A stretch of DNA of 29,144 nucleotides from Flavobacteriales bacterium UBA3376 (GTDB lineage Bacteria; Bacteroidota; Bacteroidia; Flavobacteriales; Weeksellaceae), in contig DEQC01000015.1 of NCBI GenBank assembly GCA_002359055.1, forward strand, positions 42,757 through 71,900. The letters are read 5' to 3'. The notes beneath the pieces were generated by a model, which searched no databases, was not told where the DNA came from, and saw nothing but the letters and a program-made list of their open reading frames with translations. Each line of letters opens with the position of its first letter. Position 1 is the stretch's first letter. Below are positions 1-7,369 of this stretch, piece after piece. A program made the translations under genes and the position numbers.

Positions 1-213
1 ATTATATTGACAGTTGGAATTTATGGTTGGGTTGAATTTGCTTTGGGCGTTGGGAATTTTTGGGTATGGACCAATTTGTTGGGAGTTTTGTTAATTTTAA
101 TTGCTTATTTAGCTTCGCGTATCGGTCAGAAACTGTCACAATCTCATCTAAAAGTTTTGAGAGCTTTTATTGAAACCGTTTTGATCAAAGAAGAAATTCT
201 TAGGATCAATTGA
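1..213 (+). CDS. C-terminal end of an unidentified membrane protein (partial)
   Basis: The reading frame is open to the left edge of the window, so the true start is outside and only about 70 residues are visible. They contain a tryptophan/glycine-rich hydrophobic stretch, then a clear membrane helix (TNLLGVLLILIAYLASRIG), followed by a soluble tail ending KEEILRIN. A TTG at base 7 could serve as a start, but a coding frame running off the edge is the simpler reading. It converges on the barrel protein at 230, with only 16 bases between the two stop codons. I do not recognise the family; a polytopic inner-membrane protein is all that can be said. Confidence 0.5.
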   Translation: MILTVGIYGWVEFALGVGNFWVWTNLLGVLLILIAYLASRIGQKLSQSHLKVLRAFIETVLIKEEILRIN

Positions 214-229
214 ATTCACCAAAAATCAT

Positions 230-1612
230 TTACTTCAAACTAATACTAATTCCAGCATTTACTCCGACTGTATAAGGATTGTATTTGTCGAGGTCATTCA
301 CAGTATTGATCAAATATTTAAAATGCGGTTCAACATTTATTTGAATTTCTTCGGAGATTTTCATGTCAAATTTCAGACCTGCATTTGCACTGAAACTGGT
401 TTTATTTAAATTATTTGCTCTTCCCAATTCTTCGGTATAATTATCCGCATGAACATAGATTTTATTTTTTGCAAGTAACCAAGTACTTCCCCCACCAGTT
501 GCGCTGATTCCAATCGATTCATTTTGAAACAAAGCAAATTCAGCTTCAATAGGAATTTCTATGTATTCAGATTGTTGTTGCATATCACCATAAGTCGATA
601 AATTGAGTTCAGTATTTGCTAAACTTTGAGGATTTAAATTTACTACTCTCAATTGACTATTGTAATTGATATTGCTAACAGCAAGAGCTGTATTTGCAGA
701 TGGAGTAGTGGAAACATTACCAATCAAAGGGACATTTCTTGTGAATTGTTCGAAACCAATTTTTGAGATACCTGTTCTTATTTTAATTTTTTCATTGAGC
801 GCATAAGCACCTTTGATTCCGTATGCCAATGTAATGTTGTTGTCTGTTTTATAGTTGCTCATTTCGTCGGACAACATAGATTTTCCAACAAATGTGTTGA
901 GTGCCATAGGTGAAATGAATCCTGAGATAGTGAATTTATTAAAATCTGCATTGATTTTTTTCTTAGGATTTGATTTTTTCTGATCGTTGATTGTAAGATC
1001 TTCCAATTTCTGATTAGAAATTTCATTCTTTGATACATTCAATGAAACGATTAGATTTTCGTTGTTTAATCGATCATTCATTGAATTAAAATTGAAAATT
1101 GGAGTGATTTTATTTTTTGAGAAAATCGAATTTTCTAAATTTTCTATGGAATTCGCCCAATGTGCTTCTTGTGAATTTTCAATTGAATTTTGGACTAAAT
1201 CATGATTTGAACTAAAGTTGGATTCATTAGGTTTAGAATAAATGCTTGCTGTCTCAGCAGAGATATTCTGATGATTCAAATGATTGGTTTCTTCAATATT
1301 AATTTGATTATTGGTTTGAATTTTAGTGTTAGAATTCAGAGTCAAATTGGGAATTGTTTGAGCATCAACGAATGGTGAGTCGGATTCAGTTGTATGAATG
1401 ATTGATTGATTGGAAGAATTATTTAAAACAAAAAATCCTCCAACCAAAAATATTCCTACAGCTGCAATGCCAGAAATTTTTGTCCAGAAAGGGATAAAAG
1501 GGCTTTTTTTCTCTTTCGGTAATCTTGATTGTATATTTTCCCAAGCATCTTCAGGTGCTTGTTGAGGTTGGTTTAGTTTCTCTTTAAAATATGAATCCAA
1601 TTTTCTTCTCAT
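230..1612 (-). CDS. Membrane-anchored anti-sigma-like protein with C-terminal outer-membrane beta-barrel-like domain
   Basis: 460 residues. Residues 1-45 are a charged cytoplasmic segment of the kind that precedes the anchor in Bacteroidota anti-sigma-like proteins (PEDAWENIQSRLPKEKK). A single membrane helix lies at about 46-65 (ISGIAAVGIFLVGGFFVL). Next come about 150 residues rich in Asn, Ser and Ile with low complexity, probably a linker. From about residue 225 to the end there are alternating strand-like segments with Gly and Tyr (AYGIKGAYALNEKIKIRTG) and a last segment VGVNAGISISLK, typical of porin-like barrels. Its ATG overlaps the stop of the sigma gene at 1609-1612 (ATGA), so the two are translationally coupled. 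Inference: it binds and restrains that sigma factor. The barrel-like part is judged from composition only. Confidence 0.75.
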   Translation of the reverse strand: MRRKLDSYFKEKLNQPQQAPEDAWENIQSRLPKEKKSPFIPFWTKISGIAAVGIFLVGGFFVLNNSSNQSIIHTTESDSPFVDAQTIPNLTLNSNTKIQTNNQINIEETNHLNHQNISAETASIYSKPNESNFSSNHDLVQNSIENSQEAHWANSIENLENSIFSKNKITPIFNFNSMNDRLNNENLIVSLNVSKNEISNQKLEDLTINDQKKSNPKKKINADFNKFTISGFISPMALNTFVGKSMLSDEMSNYKTDNNITLAYGIKGAYALNEKIKIRTGISKIGFEQFTRNVPLIGNVSTTPSANTALAVSNINYNSQLRVVNLNPQSLANTELNLSTYGDMQQQSEYIEIPIEAEFALFQNESIGISATGGGSTWLLAKNKIYVHADNYTEELGRANNLNKTSFSANAGLKFDMKISEEIQINVEPHFKYLINTVNDLDKYNPYTVGVNAGISISLK

Positions 1613-2178
1613 TTTGATATTGTTTGGATTGAACTGTGCTTATTGATCATTTCTATCAGTTTTTCTCTTGCTCTAAATAAATTTGATTTAGAAGTTCCAA
1701 TTGATATGTTAAGTTTTTCTGAAATTTGTTTGTGTGAATATCCATCGATGACATAAAGGTTAAAAACCTGTTGGTATCGATCGGGTAGTTGTCTAACAAA
1801 TGTCAAAATTTCTTGATAAGTAAAACAATCAACATCTGTTTCAGTTTCAAAGATAAATTCAGAATGACCATTTAGATCTTCTGTAATATCATCATTGATA
1901 ACGTATAAATAATTTTTTTTTCTCAATCTTTCAATGCAGAAATTGACCATAACTCTTGAAATCCATCCTTCGAAAGAACCTTTGAATTTATATTGACTGA
2001 TTTTGTCGAAAATGTGTATAAATCCATCTTGAAAGACGTCTTGAGCATCATCATAATTTTCAGTATATCTCAGGCAAATAGAAAACAATCGATCAGAAAA
2101 TAGTTTATAAATTTCTGATTGAGCGGATCTATTTTTTCTTTGACATTTCTGAATTAATATTTTGAGAGGCTCGTTCAA
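1609..2178 (-). CDS. ECF-type RNA polymerase sigma factor (sigma-70 family)
   Basis: 189 residues, the usual ECF length. Region 2 spans roughly residues 20-90, with the core-binding signature YDDAQDVFQDGFIHIFDKI followed by GSFEGWISRVMVNFCIERLRK. Region 4, from about 120 to 180, has the helix-turn-helix YSHKQISEKLNISIGTSKSNLFRAREKL, which would read the -35 element. It directs RNA polymerase to a small regulon that cannot be deduced here. It lies 15 bases after a lipoprotein gene and overlaps the stop/start of the anti-sigma-like barrel gene by 4 bases, so the three probably form one transcript. The family is certain; the regulon is unknown. Confidence 0.93.
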   Translation of the reverse strand: MNEPLKILIQKCQRKNRSAQSEIYKLFSDRLFSICLRYTENYDDAQDVFQDGFIHIFDKISQYKFKGSFEGWISRVMVNFCIERLRKKNYLYVINDDITEDLNGHSEFIFETETDVDCFTYQEILTFVRQLPDRYQQVFNLYVIDGYSHKQISEKLNISIGTSKSNLFRAREKLIEMINKHSSIQTISK

Positions 2179-2193
2179 GTGTTAATCAATTTA

Positions 2194-2610
2194 CTATAAA
2201 GGTATTATAATTTCTTCAGTTATGTACACTGGATTATTATTTTCATCAAATCCATTCCAAAAATGGAAGATGTATTTGCCATGATGTTCAGGTCTAAATT
2301 TCAAGGTATGATAAACCGCTTCACCTAAGCTATCACAAGGTTGATCATTTATTTGAGACATCACCAATCTCACAGTTCTTTCATTCCGAAAAATTCTATA
2401 ATCATAGTCAAAAATATGTTCGCAAGAATTTTTTCGGGTAAAAAAAGTTTTGATTTCAGTAACTTGTCTTGCAGGGTTTATTTGTTCGATTTGAATACTG
2501 TCGATGGCTCTATAACTCAAATAAATATTGTCCGTTGCTTCGTCATCCATACAAGAATTCAAAGCAATACTCAATAAAGCTATGCTAAATATTCCTAAAT
2601 ATCTTTTCAT
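2194..2610 (-). CDS. Small secreted lipoprotein of unknown function
   Basis: 138 residues. The signal peptide has KR at positions 2-3, a hydrophobic core, and a lipobox ending LNSC with the lipidated Cys at position 20. The mature part of about 118 residues is probably beta-rich. It has two further Cys (in KNSCEHIF and DQPCDSLG), which could form a disulfide in the periplasm. No known domain is recognised. It is the first gene of a probable three-gene unit with the ECF sigma factor 15 bases downstream, so it might be an envelope sensor or a target of that regulator, but position is the only support. No good TAnnTTTG box is visible upstream. Confidence 0.75.
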   Translation of the reverse strand: MKRYLGIFSIALLSIALNSCMDDEATDNIYLSYRAIDSIQIEQINPARQVTEIKTFFTRKNSCEHIFDYDYRIFRNERTVRLVMSQINDQPCDSLGEAVYHTLKFRPEHHGKYIFHFWNGFDENNNPVYITEEIIIPL

Positions 2611-2690
2611 TTTATTTTGGTTTGTTCTTATTCTAAAGATGAAAAGATTTTAAAATGGTTGCGTCTAATGCGTGTTTATTGATTGGAAAT

Positions 2691-3371
2691 TCATTCGTCC
2701 AATAAGTCAGGTCTTAATTTTTTAGTTCTTTGGTAAGCATTTTCATGACGCCATTCTTCAATTTTTGGAAAGTTGCCAGACAAAAGTATTTCAGGAACTT
2801 TTAAACCTTTGTATTCGGCAGGTCTTGTATAAACTTCAGGTGCCAATAAGTTGTCTTGAAATGAATCAGAAAGTGCAGAAGATTCATCGCCAAGGACTCC
2901 AGGTATAAGTCGAATGATACTATCGCACAAAACTGCAGCAGCCAATTCACCTCCGCTTAAAACATAATCACCGATTGAAATTTCTTTGGTGACATGCAGA
3001 TCCCTCACCCTTTGATCCACGCCTTTGTAATGACCACAAATCATCATTAAATTGCCTTTGAGCGACAATTCATTGGCAGTGTTTTGATCGAGAGTTTGTC
3101 CATCTGGAGTTAAATAAATAACTTCATCATATTCTCTTTCGGATTTTAAATTCGATATGCATTTGTCCAAAGGTTCAATCATCAAAACCATACCTGCCCC
3201 GCCACCGTATTGATAATCATCGATTTGTCCATATTTGTTGAGTGCAAATTTTCTCAAATCGTGTAAATGAACTTCGACCAAGTTTTTTTCTTGGGCGCGT
3301 TTCATAATCGATGCCTCAAAAGGGCTTTTAATTAACTCAGGAAGTGCAGTTATAATGTCAATTCGCATCAT
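2691..3371 (-). CDS. trmD: tRNA (guanine-37-N1)-methyltransferase TrmD
   Basis: 226 residues, full length for TrmD. The enzyme transfers a methyl group from S-adenosylmethionine to N1 of G37, next to the anticodon, and prevents +1 frameshifting. Diagnostic segments are the N-terminal MRIDIITALPELI, the loop YQYGGGAGMVLMIEPL at about residue 54, and the trefoil-knot cofactor site from MMICGHYKGVDQRV to SIGDYVLSGGELAA. The C-terminal part YTRPAEYKGLKVPEILLSGN is also typical. The protein starts MM; the second Met (3368) is an equally possible start. A TAnnTTTG box ends four bases before the first ATG, so the message has little or no leader. It is not in the classical rpsP-rimM-trmD-rplS cluster here. 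Confidence 0.97.
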   Translation of the reverse strand: MMRIDIITALPELIKSPFEASIMKRAQEKNLVEVHLHDLRKFALNKYGQIDDYQYGGGAGMVLMIEPLDKCISNLKSEREYDEVIYLTPDGQTLDQNTANELSLKGNLMMICGHYKGVDQRVRDLHVTKEISIGDYVLSGGELAAAVLCDSIIRLIPGVLGDESSALSDSFQDNLLAPEVYTRPAEYKGLKVPEILLSGNFPKIEEWRHENAYQRTKKLRPDLLDE

Positions 3372-3375
3372 GCTG

Positions 3376-3383
3376 CAAAAATA
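3376..3383 (-). promoter_or_regulatory. -7 promoter box of trmD
   Basis: TATTTTTG on the minus strand matches the Bacteroidota -7 consensus TAnnTTTG exactly. Only four bases separate it from the first ATG of trmD, so transcription should begin at or next to the start codon. No clear -33 TTG lies at the usual spacing. Confidence 0.55.
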
Positions 3384-3534
3384 TATAATTTAAATTGTAG
3401 AACATTGATATTCGTCAAAATTCTATAGCTCTCAAATTTATGCAACAATAGAATTCGATGATTTATTGATAAAACCACGATTTTGTGAATCCACTTATTT
3501 TGGTTAAATTCGGTTACTAAAATTTTCATTTCAC

Positions 3535-4092
3535 TTGAAAAATATACAGGAGGTCATTCAATCAGCGAAAAAAGGTAAACGTCAGTCCCAAAATATCATT
3601 ATGGAAACTTATTGGGATTCGGTTTACAATTATGTGTATTATAAAATCAAAGACGAAGAGGAGGCGGAAGATATTTCAATCAAAACTTTCACTAAGGTTT
3701 TCGATAAATTGAAATTGTATAATTCAGATTTCGATTTTAAAACTTGGACAATTTCGATTGCTCACAATACCATGATCGATCACATTCGTCGATCTTCTAA
3801 GCTGAATATTTCGCTCGATGATACAGATAATCTCATTGAAATTTCTGAGGATTTACCATCGCCTGAAGAAACCTTGATTCAGAAGCAAGACAATGATGAA
3901 TTGCTAATGAATCTTCAAAAATTAAAACCTGAATACAGAAGAATCATAGAACTTAGGTTTTTAGAAGATAAAACTTACAAAGAAATCGCAGATGAACTCG
4001 ATTTAAGTATGGCAAATGTGAAGGTTAGACTGTTTCGTGCGAGAAGTCTTCTGAAAGAAATTTTGAATTCTGAAAATAAATCATTTGACTAA
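3535..4092 (+). CDS. ECF-type RNA polymerase sigma factor without adjacent anti-sigma gene
   Basis: 185 residues. Region 2 is seen in YYKIKDEEEAEDISIKTFTKVF and FKTWTISIAHNTMIDHIRRS, and region 4 in YRRIIELRFLEDKTYKEIADELDLSMANVKVRLFRAR near the end. The start is assigned to a TTG: upstream in frame there is no ATG before a stop (3505-3507), and the first internal ATG (3601, residue 23) would remove the first helix of region 2. The next gene, an NlpC/P60 lipoprotein 170 bases away, is not a typical anti-sigma factor, so this looks like an orphan ECF sigma. A rare non-ATG start may keep its level low; that is inference. Confidence 0.9.
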   Translation: MKNIQEVIQSAKKGKRQSQNIIMETYWDSVYNYVYYKIKDEEEAEDISIKTFTKVFDKLKLYNSDFDFKTWTISIAHNTMIDHIRRSSKLNISLDDTDNLIEISEDLPSPEETLIQKQDNDELLMNLQKLKPEYRRIIELRFLEDKTYKEIADELDLSMANVKVRLFRARSLLKEILNSENKSFD

Positions 4093-4093
4093 T

Positions 4094-4180
4094 ATTGTTA
4101 ATTAAAGTTTTTAACAATTGTTTGAAACTTTATAATTTTATAGATTTTTAGCTTAAAACTTAACTTTTTGAGTAAAGTTA
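4094..4180. other. AT-rich intergenic stretch with two short inverted repeats
   Basis: Two perfect inverted repeats lie between the sigma gene and the NlpC/P60 gene. ATTGTTAA at 4094-4101 pairs with TTAACAAT at 4111-4118 around a 9-base loop, just after the sigma stop codon. TAACTTT at 4161-4167 pairs with AAAGTTA at 4174-4180 around a 6-base loop. The first may be a weak terminator but has no proper T-tract. The second could be an operator or stem upstream of the lipoprotein gene. Both are AT-only stems or nearly so, and may be chance in such DNA. Confidence 0.25.
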
Positions 4181-4262
4181 TGTTAATAAACATGTTGATT
4201 GTTTGTTGATACTTTAAATCTTTCCTAATTTTATGGCTCAAACTTAAAATCAAAATTTAGGA

Positions 4263-4784
4263 GTGAAGGGATTAGTTAATTTTATGGTTTTGTTATTTGG
4301 AGTGATTTTTATCGCGAGCTGTCATTCGAGCAAGAACATTAGTTACAAATCATCTGAATACAGAGAAATAGAGAATTTAACTAAAAAATCAACCAAATCT
4401 AAAAATACAAACACTCATTCGGTTCTCAAAGAAGCTTATAAATTTTTAGGAACTCCTTATAAATATGGAGGAACTACCAAAAGTGGAATGGATTGTTCAG
4501 GCTTGGTCATCAATGCATTTCAGTCAATTGGTTTAAACATGCCTCGTGTTTCGAGAGATCAAGCAAACCAAGGAAAGAGCATCAGGCTTCGCGATGTGAG
4601 AGAAGGAGATTTGGTGTTTTTTAAAACTTCTGGTTCGACTATCAATCATGTCGGTATAGTTGAAAAAGTTCAAAATGGCGAAGTGTTTTTCATACATTCA
4701 TCCACTTCCAAAGGAGTGATAGTTAGTTCTATGAATGAAACTTATTGGAGCAAAAGATTTGTAAAAGCAACTCGAGTTTTATGA
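4263..4784 (+). CDS. NlpC/P60 family lipoprotein, probable murein endopeptidase (Spr/MepS-like)
   Basis: 173 residues. A signal peptide ends in the lipobox FIASC with Cys20 as the lipidated residue. After a Ser/Lys-rich linker, the C-terminal NlpC/P60 domain (about 54-173) carries the catalytic Cys78 in GMDCSGLV, His129 in INHVGIV and His145 in FFIHSS, the expected Cys-His-His set of a papain-like peptidase. It should act in the periplasm on peptidoglycan peptide cross-links during wall growth. The GTG start is chosen because the first in-frame ATG (residue 8) leaves no positive charge before the hydrophobic core. The AGGAG-like bases touch the GTG, too close for a normal Shine-Dalgarno site. 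Confidence 0.9.
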   Translation: MKGLVNFMVLLFGVIFIASCHSSKNISYKSSEYREIENLTKKSTKSKNTNTHSVLKEAYKFLGTPYKYGGTTKSGMDCSGLVINAFQSIGLNMPRVSRDQANQGKSIRLRDVREGDLVFFKTSGSTINHVGIVEKVQNGEVFFIHSSTSKGVIVSSMNETYWSKRFVKATRVL

Positions 4785-4817
4785 TATATAACGACTTTTT
4801 CATCCATCAAATTTGAT

Positions 4818-4825
4818 TAACTTTG
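4818..4825 (+). promoter_or_regulatory. -7 promoter box of kdsA
   Basis: TAACTTTG is an exact TAnnTTTG match, four bases before the kdsA ATG. The start of transcription would coincide with the start codon. The expected -33 position holds only a T-run (about 4796-4800). Confidence 0.55.
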
Positions 4826-4829
4826 TCCT

Positions 4830-5639
4830 ATGATTAATAATTTAGAAAAGATTAAACACAAGGATTCATCGAACTTCTTTTTAATTGCTGGTCCGTGTGC
4901 AATTGAAAATGAAGAAACTCCGCTAAGAATAGCTGAGAGAATTGTAAAAATAACTGATAAATTAGAAATTCCATATATTTTCAAAGGTTCATTTAAAAAA
5001 GCCAATCGTTCGAGAATAGATTCTTTTACGGGTATAGGCGATGAAAAAGCATTGAAAATTATAGAAAAAGTAGGTCGTGAATTTGGTTTACCAACGACCA
5101 CTGATATACACGAATCTTACCAAGCGGAAATGGCTGCTGAATATGTAGATGTATTGCAAATTCCTGCATTTCTTGTTAGACAAACCGATTTGGTGGTTGC
5201 AGCTGCAAAAACAGGAAAACATGTCAGTTTAAAAAAAGGTCAATTTTTATCGCCAGAAAGTATGAAGTTTCCAGTTGAAAAAGTAACCGATTCTGGCAAT
5301 CAAAATGTGATGATTATTGAAAGAGGTACGATGTTGGGTTATGGAGATTTGGTGGTGGATTATCGTGGAATTCCTGTGATGAAACATTTTGCGCCAGTGG
5401 TATTGGATGTGACACATTCGCTTCAACAACCGAATCAATCGAGTGGAGTGACCGGTGGAAAGCCTGAATTGATAGAAACCATAGCCAAAGCAGGTGTAGC
5501 TGTTGGAGTTGACGGATTGTTTATAGAAACTCATCCAGATCCATCAAACGCAAAGAGCGATGGAGCGAATATGCTTAATTTGGATTTGTTGGAAGATTTG
5601 TTGACCAAATTAATCAGAGTTAGAGAATCGATTTTATAA
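4830..5639 (+). CDS. kdsA: 3-deoxy-8-phosphooctulonate (Kdo-8-P) synthase
   Basis: 269 residues, full length. It condenses phosphoenolpyruvate with arabinose 5-phosphate to give Kdo-8-phosphate, the precursor of the lipopolysaccharide core sugar Kdo. It is a cytosolic TIM barrel. Characteristic segments are FFLIAGPCAIEN near residue 16-27, the arabinose-phosphate site FKGSFKKANRSR, GLPTTTDIHE, LKKGQFLSPESMK, the PEP-site IERGTMLGYGDLVVD, and FIETHPDPSNAKSDG near the end. The Cys in GPCAIE is the position that binds the metal in the metal-dependent class (as in Aquifex), where the E. coli enzyme has Asn. I therefore infer a metal-dependent KdsA. It stands alone with its own promoter box, away from the lpx genes further on. 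Confidence 0.97.
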   Translation: MINNLEKIKHKDSSNFFLIAGPCAIENEETPLRIAERIVKITDKLEIPYIFKGSFKKANRSRIDSFTGIGDEKALKIIEKVGREFGLPTTTDIHESYQAEMAAEYVDVLQIPAFLVRQTDLVVAAAKTGKHVSLKKGQFLSPESMKFPVEKVTDSGNQNVMIIERGTMLGYGDLVVDYRGIPVMKHFAPVVLDVTHSLQQPNQSSGVTGGKPELIETIAKAGVAVGVDGLFIETHPDPSNAKSDGANMLNLDLLEDLLTKLIRVRESIL

Positions 5640-5701
5640 AAATAAATCGCTTCAAAGGAATTCATTCACTTTTGATTCAAACAAATTTTTTTCATTCAGT
5701 C

Positions 5702-5767
5702 TTCGATCGATAATTTCCTTAACAGACAAATGTCATTTTATATATTTCGGTCGATAAGTTGACATTT
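5702..5767 (+). repeat. Direct and inverted repeats over the hpt-adk promoter (possible operator)
   Basis: TTCGATCGATAA (5702-5713) recurs as TTCGGTCGATAA (5746-5757), one mismatch in twelve, with starts 44 bases apart, close to four helical turns. In addition AAATGTCA (5728-5735) is the exact reverse complement of TGACATTT (5760-5767), and the right arm overlaps the -33 element TTGACA. Together they could be sites for a transcription factor controlling the purine salvage pair. No known regulator motif is recognised. Confidence 0.4.
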
Positions 5768-5788
5768 GCTCAAAATTATGTATTTTTG
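5759..5788 (+). promoter_or_regulatory. Promoter of hpt-adk (TTG-N19-TATTTTTG)
   Basis: TTG at 5759-5761 and TATTTTTG at 5781-5788 are separated by 19 bases, the standard Bacteroidota -33/-7 arrangement. This decides the hpt start: the frame is open from 5766, but codons before 5805 lie in the promoter, so the ATG at 5805 is the true start with a leader of about ten bases. Confidence 0.75.
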
Positions 5789-5804
5789 TCGATTATTGAA
5801 TTTT

Positions 5805-6341
5805 ATGGACGAAATTACAATTCACGATAAGGTTTTTATACCTTATATAACATATGAGGAGATAGAGCATGCCATCAAACGAATGGCCAATACAATTTAT
5901 GAGGAACATAAAAACGATGTGCCTGTATTTATAGGTGTTCTGAATGGTGTAGTGATGTTCATGAGTGATTTCTTAAAACAATATCCAGGTGAATGTGAAA
6001 TCTCGTTTTTGAAAATAGCTTCATATGAAGGCATGCAAACGACAGGAGAAGTACATTTACAAATGGACATTCCTATGGACATTGCGGGCAGACATGTCAT
6101 TATTTTAGAAGATATAGTTGATACTGGGAATACTTTAGAAGTTTTGCACAAACTATTGAGTACTAAAAATGCTAAAAGCATCAAAGTTGCGACTTTGTTG
6201 TACAAACCGGATGCTTATAAGAAAGATCTCCCAATAGATTTAGTTGCATTAACAATACCGGATAAGTTCGTTGTAGGCTATGGTTTAGATTACGATGGGC
6301 TCGGCAGGAATTTACCGGATATTTACCAAATAAAAAATTAA
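5805..6341 (+). CDS. hpt: Hypoxanthine phosphoribosyltransferase
   Basis: 178 residues from the ATG at 5805 (MDEITIHDKVF). The enzyme makes IMP or GMP from hypoxanthine or guanine and PRPP in purine salvage. The PRPP-binding signature VIILEDIVDTGNT lies near residue 103-115, and the flexible-loop region is FLKIASYEGMQTTGEV. The C-terminal VGYGLDYDGLGRNLPDIYQI is characteristic of this family and contacts the purine. Adenylate kinase follows after four bases in another frame, giving a two-gene purine operon. From memory, some Flavobacteriia carry these two activities as one fused protein; here they are clearly separate genes. The promoter is well formed and flanked by repeats. Confidence 0.95.
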   Translation: MDEITIHDKVFIPYITYEEIEHAIKRMANTIYEEHKNDVPVFIGVLNGVVMFMSDFLKQYPGECEISFLKIASYEGMQTTGEVHLQMDIPMDIAGRHVIILEDIVDTGNTLEVLHKLLSTKNAKSIKVATLLYKPDAYKKDLPIDLVALTIPDKFVVGYGLDYDGLGRNLPDIYQIKN

Positions 6342-6345
6342 TTAA

Positions 6346-6921
6346 ATGAACGTAGTATTATTCGGTCCTCCAGGTAGTGGTAAAGGAACCCAAGCTAAAT
6401 ATTTAGAAGAAAAATATAATTTGAAACAATTATCTACGGGTGATATGTTTCGTTACAATATTCAAAATGAAACTGATTTAGGACTTCTTGCAAAATCATA
6501 TATGGACAAAGGTCATTTGGTTCCAGATGAAGTTACAACCAATATGTTGAGACAGGAACTAAAAATCCATGAAGGTTATTCAGGTTTTATTTTTGATGGA
6601 TATCCAAGAACCATTGCTCAAGCAGAAGCTTTGGATAAAATGCTTAAAGAAGATTTGAACCAAGAAGTTGCAATAACTCTTTCTTTGAAAGTCGATGATG
6701 AAATTTTGGTCGAAAGACTTTTGAATCGTGGGAAATTGAGTGGAAGAACCGATGATGCGAATGAGGAAATTATTCGCGAGAGAATTGCTGAATACTATGA
6801 CAAAACAGATGTAGTCGCTGAATATTATAAAGCGCAAGGAAAATATATAGAAATCAATGGAGTAGGTGAGGTTTCTGAAATTTCAGAAAAATTATCCAAC
6901 GAAATCGAATTGGTTAAATAA
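6346..6921 (+). CDS. adk: Adenylate kinase (short form)
   Basis: 191 residues. It catalyses ATP + AMP to 2 ADP and sets the adenylate energy charge. The P-loop GPPGSGKGT is at residues 7-15, the AMP-binding part QLSTGDMFR follows near 29-37, and FIFDGYPRT lies in the middle of the protein. In place of the long Cys- or His-containing LID domain there is only a short loop around RGKLSGRTDDANEEII, so this is the short variant without a zinc-binding LID. It is co-transcribed with hpt (four-base gap) and ends at a strong hairpin terminator shared with the convergent operon. Confidence 0.97.
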   Translation: MNVVLFGPPGSGKGTQAKYLEEKYNLKQLSTGDMFRYNIQNETDLGLLAKSYMDKGHLVPDEVTTNMLRQELKIHEGYSGFIFDGYPRTIAQAEALDKMLKEDLNQEVAITLSLKVDDEILVERLLNRGKLSGRTDDANEEIIRERIAEYYDKTDVVAEYYKAQGKYIEINGVGEVSEISEKLSNEIELVK

Positions 6922-6944
6922 AAATTACATCGGGAATGATTTTG

Positions 6945-6974
6945 AAAGGCGGAGTGATTCACTCTGCCTTTTTT
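6945..6974. terminator. Bidirectional intrinsic terminator between adk and the convergent operon
   Basis: The 12-bp stem 6945-6956 / 6960-6971 has one G-T pair, a three-base loop, and is followed by a T-run to 6974 on the plus strand. The right arm lies inside the last codons of the minus-strand gene ending at 6959, so that gene's 3' end is itself part of the terminator. Confidence 0.8.
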
Positions 6975-7336
6975 AATTCTGTAATAGTGGTTTCTTTATT
7001 GCAAATTTGAAACACAAAATCGTAATATTTATCTTGCCTGTAAATCGCTCGATAAGTTCTACAAGGAGTTGCTCTGACTTCATCGGTTCCAAAATTAGTT
7101 ATTTTACTCTTTTTTAGTAATTGATTGTATATAAATATACTATCGAGTCCTTCAACTTCCATGGTTTGTAAAACCTCATCAGAATATGACATAGGATAGA
7201 TTTTAGCTTCTTCCAACGCCCTTGAATTTGGAAAATAAGTGCAAGTCATAGCTCTCGGTCCAAACAGTACCAAAACCATCACCACACCTATAGAAACACC
7301 GATCAAATAAAAGCGAAGTCTTCTTGCAAAATTCAT
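6959..7336 (-). CDS. Small membrane-anchored protein, probably DUF4258 family
   Basis: 125 residues. The N-terminal membrane helix at about 9-25 (FYLIGVSIGVVMVLVLFG) is preceded by Arg residues and followed by FGPRAMTCTYFPNSRALEE, so the rest is probably exposed to the periplasm. Three Cys are present (CTYFPN, TPCRTYR, FQICNK). The arrangement of a short anchor, a GxRxxxCxYFPN-like motif and a compact C-terminal domain resembles Bacteroidota proteins annotated DUF4258. That assignment is from memory of the family and has not been searched. It is the last gene of the porX-tsaE-ald operon, 33 bases after ald, and its final codons overlap the shared terminator. Confidence 0.75.
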   Translation of the reverse strand: MNFARRLRFYLIGVSIGVVMVLVLFGPRAMTCTYFPNSRALEEAKIYPMSYSDEVLQTMEVEGLDSIFIYNQLLKKSKITNFGTDEVRATPCRTYRAIYRQDKYYDFVFQICNKETTITELKKAE

Positions 7337-7369
7337 TAATTTCTACTTTTAAATTTAAAATATTGGCAA

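Noticed and set aside
5766..5804. Longer N terminus for hpt (start at TTG 5766)
   Set aside because: These codons contain the TATTTTTG promoter box and give residues not expected in the family; the ATG at 5805 fits.
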